DNA of 7,485 bases from assembly GCA_017649745.1 (NCBI GenBank), contig JAGCGE010000237.1, positions 1 through 7,485 of the forward strand, written 5' to 3'. The stretch is from Clostridiales bacterium (lineage in GTDB: Bacteria > Bacillota_A > Clostridia > Saccharofermentanales > Saccharofermentanaceae). Position 1 is the first letter of the stretch. Every line of letters begins with the position of its first letter. The notes below the pieces were generated by a model. It had not been told where the DNA came from and did no database searches. It was given only the letters and a program-made list of their open reading frames with translations. The translations under genes were made by a program, and so were the position numbers. Positions 1 through 5,886 of this stretch are shown one piece after another.

Positions 1-1509
1 CTCGACAAGGACGGTGAGAAGAAGTCTATCGATAAGCTCACTGACGAGATCAAAGAGAATAAGGAAGTCCTTGATTTCGATCTTGAGAAGAAGGAGCGTC
101 TCCAGGAACTTAAGGAAGAGAAGATCGATGCAAAAGATATCGATTTCCCTAATTCTTCTAACAGTGAGGAGAAGAAGGAAGAAAAGCCTGTTGAACCGCT
201 TTCCTCAAGCGCAGCTAAAAATCTCGATTTCGGACTTTTGCCAACTGTAAAAGTCGAGAAGAAAGAGTTCAAGGAAGAGTACACTTTTATCAAGCCGAAG
301 TTCCGTATGTCAACGATGTACAATTCTAAGCTTGCTCCGTTGTCACGTCTTACGATCAGGGGTATGTGCTTCTCACCAAATAATGAGGAGAGCAAGTTCA
401 AGAGATATGATCTTCTCCTGATGGGACTTCTTGAGACACTGGTAAGTGTTTTCGAGCCAAAGGCAGTTATAGAAGAAGAATTGATGCCATCGTTCTTTGT
501 AGTAGCGATGCATCCTGATGCAGTTGATATCGATGAGCCGTATGCTGTTCTGGAATTCAATGAGAACATGAGCGCATTCTTGAGAAGACTTACGATGCCT
601 ACAGGAATCGTAAGCTGTCATGATCTCCTGCTCCCTGATAAGACTAAGAGCTTCACTCTCGGAACAAGACTTTCAGTAGTTGCTCTCGGCACTCATTTTA
701 CACAGAAGATGCCTAAGTCATGTCCTGAATGTATCGGAGCAGAAAGAGCGGGAAACAAGCTCATCTTAAGCTTTGATAATCTCGCTGACGGTTTAAGACT
801 TGCAGAGAACGAGTCGATCTTAAGAGGCTTTTCGATCTGCGGAGAAGACAGAGTATTTTATCCTGCTAAAGCCAAGATACTTCACGGTGTCAGAGTCATG
901 GTATGGAGAGATGACATAAGAGAACCAACAAGCGTAACTTACGGCTTTAATCCGTTCCCTCATGAGTCGACGTTCAAGAACCTCATGGATCTTCCTGTAA
1001 TGCCTTTCAGATTCGACAGGGACGCAGCTTACTATTCGCCCGATCTGTTCTTCACTTCATGCGACAAGCTTACTTTCGTCGGAAAGAAAGACAGAGACAG
1101 CGAGTTCGAAAGACTTAAGGTTTACAGGACATTCAAGGGTAATGGTGCGATCGATATCGACACGATGAATAAGACAGAGGGAAGCAGTTCTCTTCACATC
1201 AAGTATGAGACAGAGAACAGCCTTTACGGTTTTGAACCTGTTCTTTCATACTGTTCGCTGATGGGACCTATCGAGCTTCCGAGAAGAAGAAGGATCTCGA
1301 TCGATGTCTTTAATCCGGAGCAGTCGAAAAAGAAACTTCGCATCGAAGGTTTTAAGGGTGAAGCAGAGATCAGACAGCAGCTTACCTGGCAGACTTTGAT
1401 CCTTGATTATGAAGGAGAAGGAAATATTAAACTTGACGAACTGAAGATCTATATAGAGGATGCTTCACGTAATGGTGAGATCTATATAGACAACATCATT
1501 TTCATCTAA
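1..1509 (+). CDS. SIAE/SASA-like protein with degenerate active-site motifs and a C-terminal carbohydrate-binding-like domain (5' end missing)
   Basis: The frame is open from base 1, giving 502 residues of a longer protein; the TTG at 238 is internal, not a start. Residues 1-95 are highly charged (Lys/Glu), like the variable helical linker found in sialate O-acetylesterases. Residues 106-122 (MYNSKLAPL then TIRG) match the family's LYNGMIxPL...IKG block. Residues 250-340 match its C-terminal block: an FDNLADGL stretch, GFSICGED, FYPAKAKI, then P309, VTYGFNPFP and PVMPFRFD. The usual WYQGESN motif reads MCFSPNNE, and the usual D-x-H-P motif reads DLLLPDK (residues 208-214), so catalysis is doubtful. 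Residues about 370-502 look like a beta-sandwich carbohydrate-binding-like domain (GSSSLHIKY near its start, IYIDNIIFI at the end). Family members normally remove O-acetyl groups from sialic acids or plant glycans. The N-terminal catalytic part and any signal peptide lie outside the window. The family call is from recalled motifs. Confidence 0.72.
   Translation, partial: LDKDGEKKSIDKLTDEIKENKEVLDFDLEKKERLQELKEEKIDAKDIDFPNSSNSEEKKEEKPVEPLSSSAAKNLDFGLLPTVKVEKKEFKEEYTFIKPKFRMSTMYNSKLAPLSRLTIRGMCFSPNNEESKFKRYDLLLMGLLETLVSVFEPKAVIEEELMPSFFVVAMHPDAVDIDEPYAVLEFNENMSAFLRRLTMPTGIVSCHDLLLPDKTKSFTLGTRLSVVALGTHFTQKMPKSCPECIGAERAGNKLILSFDNLADGLRLAENESILRGFSICGEDRVFYPAKAKILHGVRVMVWRDDIREPTSVTYGFNPFPHESTFKNLMDLPVMPFRFDRDAAYYSPDLFFTSCDKLTFVGKKDRDSEFERLKVYRTFKGNGAIDIDTMNKTEGSSSLHIKYETENSLYGFEPVLSYCSLMGPIELPRRRRISIDVFNPEQSKKKLRIEGFKGEAEIRQQLTWQTLILDYEGEGNIKLDELKIYIEDASRNGEIYIDNIIFI
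1445..1490. repeat. Pair of 13-base direct repeats, each containing a perfect palindrome
   Basis: AGATCTATATAGA occurs at 1445-1457 and again at 1478-1490, 33 bases apart start to start (about three helical turns). The inner TCTATATAGA is a perfect 10-base palindrome in both copies. Both lie inside the end of the esterase-like gene, where they encode IYIE and IYID, and 30-75 bases upstream of the AraC-type regulator's ATG. The arrangement could be an operator for that regulator, but the repeated IYI(E/D) coding could also produce it by chance. Confidence 0.4.
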
Positions 1510-1519
1510 GGAGACGCCA

Positions 1520-2506
1520 ATGTTTGACGAACTTTTGCCGGCAATCGAGAATTCCATAATCAATGCTTCGGGTGCACTTCCAGTCATCTTCGAAGGTATC
1601 GAGCACACGCTCGAAAAGACTACTCCGGTTGCAACTTCTAGTCGCCACAGCTCACACGAACTTCTCTGTCTCAGAAGCGGCAGAATTGAATTTACTATTG
1701 ACGGTAATAACACTTTTGTCCTTGAGAAAGGATCGATCCTTATCATCCGTCCGAATACGGAACATAAGGTTAAAGTATTGTCCGGTCAGGCTGATATGTT
1801 CGTACTTTATTTCGGCTTTTCGAGAGATATCGATGTAGCTCAAAAAGCGATCTCACAGATGAGTCAGAAAAAGCCTGAAGTAACCAATAAACCACATAGC
1901 GGACCTTCAGTTGCCGTACCGTATATCATGGCTCAGACACCGCTCGAAAGCTTCATGGATTTTGCGACCGGTGAAGGCGATCAGACAAAGAGTAAACACA
2001 TAATCATAAGCGGAGCTTACAAGAAGAACATCACTTCTATCGTTGAGAGGATCGTTGAAGAAAGTAAAGGACAGATGTTCAACAAAGAACTCATGATGCA
2101 GATCATGACTGTCGAGCTCATGGTTACTCTCGCTAGAGCAATGAAGAGTGAGTGGGAGGAGAGCTTAAGAGTCAAGAACGGCAAGGCAAGAGAACTTGTC
2201 CTTATCGCGAAAGAATATATCGATCAGAATTTCGATCGCGGAATATCCGTTGCTGATGCAGCTTCTTATGTCTTCTTAAGCCAGGGATATTTCACGAGAG
2301 CATTCAGAGATGAACTTCTCATAAGCCCTATGGCATATCTTATGAAGAAGAGGATCGAAAAGGCTTGCGAACTTCTTGAGAATAACGAGATCAAGGTCTC
2401 AGGAGTTGCAGCTCAGACGGGCTTTTCGAGCCCGCAGCGATTTAATGTCGCATTCCGTAAACAGACGGGAATGACTCCTATGGAGTATAGAAGGAAAAAA
2501 CAATAA
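1520..2506 (+). CDS. AraC-family transcriptional regulator with N-terminal cupin domain
   Basis: This is a 328-residue cytoplasmic DNA-binding regulator. Residues about 40-98 look like an AraC-type cupin: a conserved HELL, the GRIEFTIDG strand turn, then GSILIIRPNTEHKV, the usual ligand-sensing fold. Residues 105-160 form a long, partly low-complexity linker (QKKPEVTNKPHSGPS) followed by a helical region. The C-terminal 100 residues carry the two helix-turn-helix units: ISVADAASYVFLSQGYFTRAFR (first) and VSGVAAQTGFSSPQRFNVAF (second), closing with the family signature GMTPMEYR. The ATG at 1520 is supported by AAGGAG at 1508-1513, which overlaps the upstream stop codon. It lies 10 bases after the esterase-like gene and 18 bases before folE. 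AraC regulators of this shape in Bacillota usually control carbohydrate-use genes, so the upstream gene is a more likely target than folate synthesis. The ligand is unknown. Confidence 0.93.
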   Translation: MFDELLPAIENSIINASGALPVIFEGIEHTLEKTTPVATSSRHSSHELLCLRSGRIEFTIDGNNTFVLEKGSILIIRPNTEHKVKVLSGQADMFVLYFGFSRDIDVAQKAISQMSQKKPEVTNKPHSGPSVAVPYIMAQTPLESFMDFATGEGDQTKSKHIIISGAYKKNITSIVERIVEESKGQMFNKELMMQIMTVELMVTLARAMKSEWEESLRVKNGKARELVLIAKEYIDQNFDRGISVADAASYVFLSQGYFTRAFRDELLISPMAYLMKKRIEKACELLENNEIKVSGVAAQTGFSSPQRFNVAFRKQTGMTPMEYRRKKQ

Positions 2507-2524
2507 ACCAGAGGTGATATTTTA

Positions 2525-3148
2525 ATGTACGATTACAATTCTGATTCCAGGATACCGGAAGAAAGTCTTAAGAATATGGATCTGCCAAAGATCGAAACTG
2601 CCGTAAGAATGATCCTTGAAGCTATCGGCGAAGATCCTGACAGAGAAGGACTTCTGGATACACCTGTCCGCGTAGCAAGAATGTACGCTGAGGTGTTCTC
2701 CGGTCTTCACAGAGATATCAGCAAGGATATAAAGACATTTACAGAAGAGGGCAATGACGAGATGATCCTCATTGGTGATATTCCGTTCTATTCGATGTGC
2801 GAGCATCACCTTCTTCCTTTCCACGGCAAGGCTCATGTCGTCTATATTCCGAGAGACGGAAAGATCTTAGGTCTTTCAAAGGTTGCAAGGATCGTCGATA
2901 CGCTTTCTCGTAAGCCACAGCTTCAGGAGAGACTTACTTCAGAGATTGCTGATCAGATCATCGAGTCAGTCGATGCTGCATCGGTTTGTGTAGTTATCGA
3001 AGCTGAGCATCTTTGCATGACTATGAGAGGCATCAGAAAGCCTGGTTCGAAAACAGTTACATCTGCTATGAGAGGCGGATGCCGTACTGACGCAAGAACA
3101 AGAAACGAAGCTCTTGCACTTATCAACAGACAACGTATCGGAGGCTAA
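2525..3148 (+). CDS. folE: GTP cyclohydrolase I (FolE, type IA)
   Basis: It converts GTP to 7,8-dihydroneopterin triphosphate plus formate, the first step of folate synthesis, in the cytoplasm as a zinc-dependent homodecamer. The 207-residue length is normal for the family. Visible motifs are [11 protein letters not shown] (46-56), [12 protein letters not shown] (88-99), [11 protein letters not shown] (115-125), the KPQLQERLT block (130-138), and [11 protein letters not shown] (159-169) followed by [10 protein letters not shown]. The expected zinc ligands C92, H95 and C164 are all present, as is the H94 partner, so the enzyme should be active. The start at 2525 follows AGAGGTGAT (2510-2518). 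It opens the folate cluster, with folP starting 7 bases after its stop. The 18-base gap upstream leaves no room for a riboswitch or a separate leader. Confidence 0.97.
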   Translation: MYDYNSDSRIPEESLKNMDLPKIETAVRMILEAIGEDPDREGLLDTPVRVARMYAEVFSGLHRDISKDIKTFTEEGNDEMILIGDIPFYSMCEHHLLPFHGKAHVVYIPRDGKILGLSKVARIVDTLSRKPQLQERLTSEIADQIIESVDAASVCVVIEAEHLCMTMRGIRKPGSKTVTSAMRGGCRTDARTRNEALALINRQRIGG

Positions 3149-3155
3149 AGTCTAG

Positions 3156-3986
3156 ATGAATATTTGGAAAGTCAAAGACGGAGAGATCGATCTCGACGGT
3201 TTGCCGATCGTAATGGGAATCCTTAATATCACACCGGATTCTTTCTCTGACGGAGGTAAATATATAAGACCTGATCAGGCTTTCAGACAGGCTGAGAAGA
3301 TGGTCGAAGACGGAGCTCAGATCATCGATGTCGGTGGTGAGTCGACTAGACCGGGAGCTGAAGAAGTAACTGCCGAAGAAGAGATCCACAGGATCGTTCC
3401 GGTTATCGAGAGGATCGCCAAGAATCTTGATGTTAAGATCTCCGTTGATACATATAAAGCAGCGACAGCAGATGCAGCGTTGAAGGCTGGTGCCCATATC
3501 GTAAATGACGTATACGGTTTTCAGTATGATCCTGACATCGCAAGGATCACATCCATGCATAAGGCAGGAGCTGTCTTGATGTCTAACGCTCTTATGAGAA
3601 AAGCAGGAGACATCATAAAGTTCAAGAATCAGTACCTTAACAAGTCGATCGCGATCGCACATCGTAACGGCATCAAGAATGAGCAGATCGTCTTGGATCC
3701 AGGAGTTGGTTTCGGTACAACAAGAACAGAAGATATCAGACTTATCAATGATATCGATGCTTATAGAAGGATCCTTCTGGGTGTCTCTCGAAAGAGGATC
3801 GTAGATCATCTTTTAGGTGGTGAGACAGAACCACTCGACAGAGTATACGGATCTGTCGGACTTGCTCTTGCAGGAGCGATGCGCGGAGCTAAGATCTTGC
3901 GTGTTCACGACGTTAAGGAAACATACGAAGCGCTTAAGACATTCGAAGCTATCAAGGAGGCTGAAAAATGGACTGTATCACTATGA
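3156..3986 (+). CDS. folP: Dihydropteroate synthase
   Basis: It condenses 6-hydroxymethyl-7,8-dihydropterin diphosphate with p-aminobenzoate to make dihydropteroate; the family is the sulfonamide target. The 276 residues form a TIM barrel. Motifs seen are MGILNITPDSFSDGG (20-34), DVGGESTRPGA (58-68), SVDTY (96-100), NDVYG (117-121), DPGVGFG (181-187), GVSRKR (209-214) and RVHD (249-252). D98, N117, M142, D181, F186, K213, R249 and H251 occupy the expected pterin- and phosphate-binding positions. Two departures are visible: the common MH(N/M) motif reads LMSNA (141-145), so its His is Ser, and the stretch between DPGVGFG and GVSRK is shorter than usual and reads TTRTED where GKTxxxN is common. 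The essential residues remain, so I expect activity. GGAGG at 3140-3144 is 11 bases before the ATG, slightly long. The last 19 bases overlap folB. Confidence 0.95.
   Translation: MNIWKVKDGEIDLDGLPIVMGILNITPDSFSDGGKYIRPDQAFRQAEKMVEDGAQIIDVGGESTRPGAEEVTAEEEIHRIVPVIERIAKNLDVKISVDTYKAATADAALKAGAHIVNDVYGFQYDPDIARITSMHKAGAVLMSNALMRKAGDIIKFKNQYLNKSIAIAHRNGIKNEQIVLDPGVGFGTTRTEDIRLINDIDAYRRILLGVSRKRIVDHLLGGETEPLDRVYGSVGLALAGAMRGAKILRVHDVKETYEALKTFEAIKEAEKWTVSL
3954..3960 (+). promoter_or_regulatory. Ribosome binding site of folB, inside folP
   Basis: AAGGAGG lies inside the folP coding sequence, 7 bases before the folB ATG at 3968. It fixes that start over the two later in-frame ATGs and supports coupled translation of the overlapping pair. 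Confidence 0.85.
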
Positions 3987-4336
3987 AAGACATGAAGTTC
4001 TACGGATATGTTGGCTGTCTCGAATCTGAGAAGAATCAGGGACAGAATTTTTATGTGACATGTGAGATGTTTTTCGAGCCATCGATAAAAGGATGCTACA
4101 CGGATGACCTTAATGATACTGTAGATTATTCGGTTATCTTCGATATCATCAAAGGCGTTGTGGAAGAAGCGGAATTCGATCTTATCGAGCGACTGGCACA
4201 GGCTATAGCTGATAAGGTCCTGGAATTCGATAACAGGATAAAGAAGACTGCTATAACAGTATCTAAGCCGAAAGCTCCGATCGCAGGAGAATTCGGAACC
4301 ATGGAGGTCAGGATTGAAAGAGAAGGAAACACTTAA
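3968..4336 (+). CDS. folB: Dihydroneopterin aldolase
   Basis: It splits 7,8-dihydroneopterin into 6-hydroxymethyl-7,8-dihydropterin and glycolaldehyde, feeding FolK. The 122-residue length is typical, and the family forms homo-octamers in the cytoplasm. Seen motifs are MKFYGYVGCLESEKNQGQNF (9-28), the DDLNDTVDYS block (46-55), DLIERLAQAIAD (71-82) and SKPKAPIAGEFG (99-110). The key residues of the family are present: E21 (followed by K22), Y54, E74 in the LIE motif that binds the pterin, and K100. The usual HG of the first motif reads VG, a tolerated difference. The start overlaps the end of folP by 19 bases and the end overlaps folK by 23, so the three are probably translated together. Confidence 0.95.
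   Translation: MDCITMKDMKFYGYVGCLESEKNQGQNFYVTCEMFFEPSIKGCYTDDLNDTVDYSVIFDIIKGVVEEAEFDLIERLAQAIADKVLEFDNRIKKTAITVSKPKAPIAGEFGTMEVRIEREGNT
4303..4307 (+). promoter_or_regulatory. Ribosome binding site that selects a TTG start for folK
   Basis: GGAGG within the end of folB, 6 bases before the TTG at 4314. The first in-frame ATG (4347) has only a poor match about 19 bases upstream and would remove the first beta strand of FolK, so TTG is preferred. Confidence 0.8.
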
Positions 4337-4790
4337 GAAAGTTTTCATGTCGCTCGGAAGCAACATAGGTGACCGTGAGGATAATCTTGTTAGTGCAGTA
4401 AGGATGCTTAGAGATTCAGGTCACATCGAAGATATAAAGGCTTCGAGTATCTATGTGACTGAGCCGGTCGGATATGCGGATCAGGATGATTTCTACAATA
4501 TCTGCATCTCGTTTCTTACAGATCTTAAACCTCTTGAACTTCTCGATCTTTCGCAATCGATCGAAAATGAACTTAAGAGAGTAAGGACCATAAAGAACGG
4601 ACCAAGAACTATCGATCTGGATATTCTTCTTTTCGGAGATGAGAAGATAAATGATAAGCGACTTATCGTGCCGCACGAGAGGATGTTTCAGAGAGCTTTT
4701 GTACTGATACCTCTGTCAGAGCTTAAGGAGATCGATGTACCGATACCGACTGACAAGAGCGTTTCAAAACTTCATAAGTTTACCTTTTAA
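4314..4790 (+). CDS. folK: 2-amino-4-hydroxy-6-hydroxymethyldihydropteridine diphosphokinase (HPPK)
   Basis: It transfers pyrophosphate from ATP to 6-hydroxymethyl-7,8-dihydropterin, making the substrate of FolP. The protein is 158 residues, the usual size for single-domain HPPK. Motifs are FMSLGSNIGDRE (11-22), EPVGYADQDDFYN (50-62), the RVRTIKNGPRTIDLDILLFG signature (89-108) and VPHERMFQRAFVLIPL (119-134). D101 and D103 should bind the two magnesium ions, and R91 and R98 lie in the catalytic loop region. The start is TTG, chosen from the ribosome binding site and from the need for the first beta strand. It is the last folate gene. No hairpin terminator follows it, and a promoter for the next gene begins within its final codons. 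Confidence 0.95.
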   Translation: MKEKETLKKVFMSLGSNIGDREDNLVSAVRMLRDSGHIEDIKASSIYVTEPVGYADQDDFYNICISFLTDLKPLELLDLSQSIENELKRVRTIKNGPRTIDLDILLFGDEKINDKRLIVPHERMFQRAFVLIPLSELKEIDVPIPTDKSVSKLHKFTF

Positions 4791-4807
4791 GGTTTAGAAT
4801 ATATAAT
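4779..4807 (+). promoter_or_regulatory. Sigma-A type promoter for the Asn-rich gene
   Basis: A -35 box TTTACC (4779-4784, four of six matches to TTGACA), a 17-base spacer and a perfect -10 box TATAAT (4802-4807). The -35 box lies within the last codons of folK. Transcription would start near 4814, leaving a leader of about 28 bases before the ATG at 4842. It is the best promoter match I found by eye, and it lies in the longest intergenic gap (51 bases). It probably serves the Asn-rich gene and perhaps tmk, holB and ricT too. Confidence 0.7.
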
Positions 4808-4841
4808 TATACGGGTAAAAGTGTGTACTTAGGAGGAAAAG

Positions 4842-5252
4842 ATGGCAGAAAACACCAATAATCAGCCTTCCGGCAATAATTTCCAGCGTAACGGAAACGG
4901 TGGCAGGAATAATTACAGGAAGAGGAATAACAGAAATCGCCATAACAATAACCAGAACGAGAATAAGACCGGTTCTGCTAATCCCTCTGAGGCTAATGCC
5001 AATAATCAGAATAAGGGACAGAATAATAACCGCCGTAATAAGAATTATAATAACAACTATAACAATAACGGCGGCGAGCGCAGAAAGAACTACAATAACA
5101 ACAATAGTAACAATGTTAAACAGCAGTCTCAGATTCAGCAGAAGCCTGCAAAGGCAGTAGAGACCGTTGAAGATATTCATAAGGATATAGAGCGTATCGA
5201 GAAAGAGATCTGGCTCGAGATCGCAGATATCCGTAACGTTAAGTTGGATTAA
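4842..5252 (+). CDS. Asn-rich basic disordered protein with C-terminal amphipathic helix, function unknown
   Basis: I do not recognise this 136-residue protein. Residues 1-91 contain 40 Asn (about 44%), with 16 Arg/Lys against 4 acidic residues, scattered Gly and Gln, and four Tyr (25, 69, 73, 84). It has no signal peptide or membrane segment, so it is probably a soluble, disordered, prion-like, positively charged tail. Residues 106-136 look like a folded helix with hydrophobic residues at 112, 116, 119, 123, 127 and 130 in near-heptad spacing, ending EIADIRNVKLD; it could oligomerise or dock on a partner. AGGAGG (4831-4836) and an adjacent consensus promoter suggest strong expression. Seven of 12 Arg codons are CGT/CGC, whereas I found none in tmk. 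The stop codon overlaps the tmk ribosome binding site. An RNA-binding or condensate-forming role is possible from composition alone. That it is a real gene is well supported; its role is not. Confidence 0.85.
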   Translation: MAENTNNQPSGNNFQRNGNGGRNNYRKRNNRNRHNNNQNENKTGSANPSEANANNQNKGQNNNRRNKNYNNNYNNNGGERRKNYNNNNSNNVKQQSQIQQKPAKAVETVEDIHKDIERIEKEIWLEIADIRNVKLD

Positions 5253-5257
5253 AGGAG
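5251..5257 (+). promoter_or_regulatory. Ribosome binding site that selects a TTG start for tmk
   Basis: AAAGGAG overlaps the stop codon of the Asn-rich gene and lies 8 bases before the TTG at 5266. No in-frame ATG exists between this site and the P-loop, so TTG is the only sensible start. Confidence 0.85.
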
Positions 5258-5265
5258 CCTTTGTT

Positions 5266-5886
5266 TTGGAAAAGGGACTTTTTATAACATTTGAAGGAAT
5301 CGACGGATGCGGTAAATCCACACAGTTCGAACTTCTTAAAGATCATGTGCAAAAAGAAGGTAAGGATATCCTTGTTGTAAGAGAACCGGGCGGAACAGTC
5401 ATCGGTGAGAAGATAAGAGAGATCCTGCTCAATAAGAAGAATGACAGTATGGTCCCAATGGCTGAACTGTTCCTGTTCGAAGCAGCCAGAGCACAGATTA
5501 CAGAAGAGAAGATCAGACCTGCTTTAGAAGCGGGAACTATAGTATTGTGCGACAGATTCTTTGATTCGACATATGCTTATCAGGGTTATGCGAGAAACCT
5601 CGGTAGCGATGTAGTCGGCACCTTGAATAACTATGCAACATCAGGACTTGAGCCTGATATCACTTTCCTTATCGATGTTCCGGTTGAAGTTGCTCTTCAG
5701 AGAAGAGGAATCAGAAATGAAGCAGACGACAGAATGGAGGCGCTCGGCATCAAGTTCCAGGAGGACGTAAGGAAAGGCTATCTTGAAGCTGCAGGTAAGT
5801 TCAAAAGGATCAAGGTGATCGACGGCAACGGTACGCCTGAGAGCATTTTCGAAGAGATCAAGAAGATATATGAGGCGGCAAGGTGA
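5266..5886 (+). CDS. tmk: Thymidylate kinase
   Basis: It phosphorylates dTMP to dTDP with ATP, an essential step toward dTTP for DNA synthesis. The 206 residues match the family length. Motifs are the P-loop EGIDGCGKSTQ (10-20), REPGGTVIGEKIR (39-51), LFLFEAARAQ (68-77), the DRFFDSTYAYQG signature (96-107), GLEPDITFLIDV (127-138) and a lid region running from R146 through DDRME (154-158). All expected functional residues are visible, so it should be active. It starts 13 bases after the stop of the Asn-rich gene. Its TGA stop overlaps the GTG start of holB in a four-base GTGA, which implies translational coupling. The tmk-holB neighbourhood is common in Bacillota. Confidence 0.96.
   Translation: MEKGLFITFEGIDGCGKSTQFELLKDHVQKEGKDILVVREPGGTVIGEKIREILLNKKNDSMVPMAELFLFEAARAQITEEKIRPALEAGTIVLCDRFFDSTYAYQGYARNLGSDVVGTLNNYATSGLEPDITFLIDVPVEVALQRRGIRNEADDRMEALGIKFQEDVRKGYLEAAGKFKRIKVIDGNGTPESIFEEIKKIYEAAR

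Noticed and set aside
14..250. Basic 78-residue + strand ORF near the left edge.
   Set aside because: It is an out-of-frame shadow of the charged linker of the esterase-like gene, whose own frame is open from base 1 through this region.
1433..1488. TTGACG (1433-1438) with TATATA boxes as a promoter for the AraC gene.
   Set aside because: The spacers would be 11 or 44 bases, far from 17, and no acceptable -10 box lies at the correct distance.
2507..2524. Possible THF riboswitch or separate promoter before folE.
   Set aside because: The gap is 18 bases and is filled by the ribosome binding site. The TATTTT there has no matching -35.
3123..3809. Minus-strand ORF of 228 residues.
   Set aside because: It is entirely antisense to folP, shows no recognisable motif, and follows from the codon use of folP (few TTA, CTA and TCA codons).
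4782..4793. Small inverted repeat ACCTT-TT-AAGGT at the end of folK as a possible terminator.
   Set aside because: The stem is only 5 pairs, A/T rich, with a 2-base loop and no T tract after it. It lies within the promoter region instead.
4794..5321. Minus-strand ORF of 175 residues that looks like a multi-pass membrane protein rich in Ile/Val.
   Set aside because: It is the antisense of the Asn-rich gene: AAT/AAC read backwards as ATT/GTT, which gives runs of Ile and Val. It has no plausible ribosome binding site and clashes with a well-supported + strand gene.
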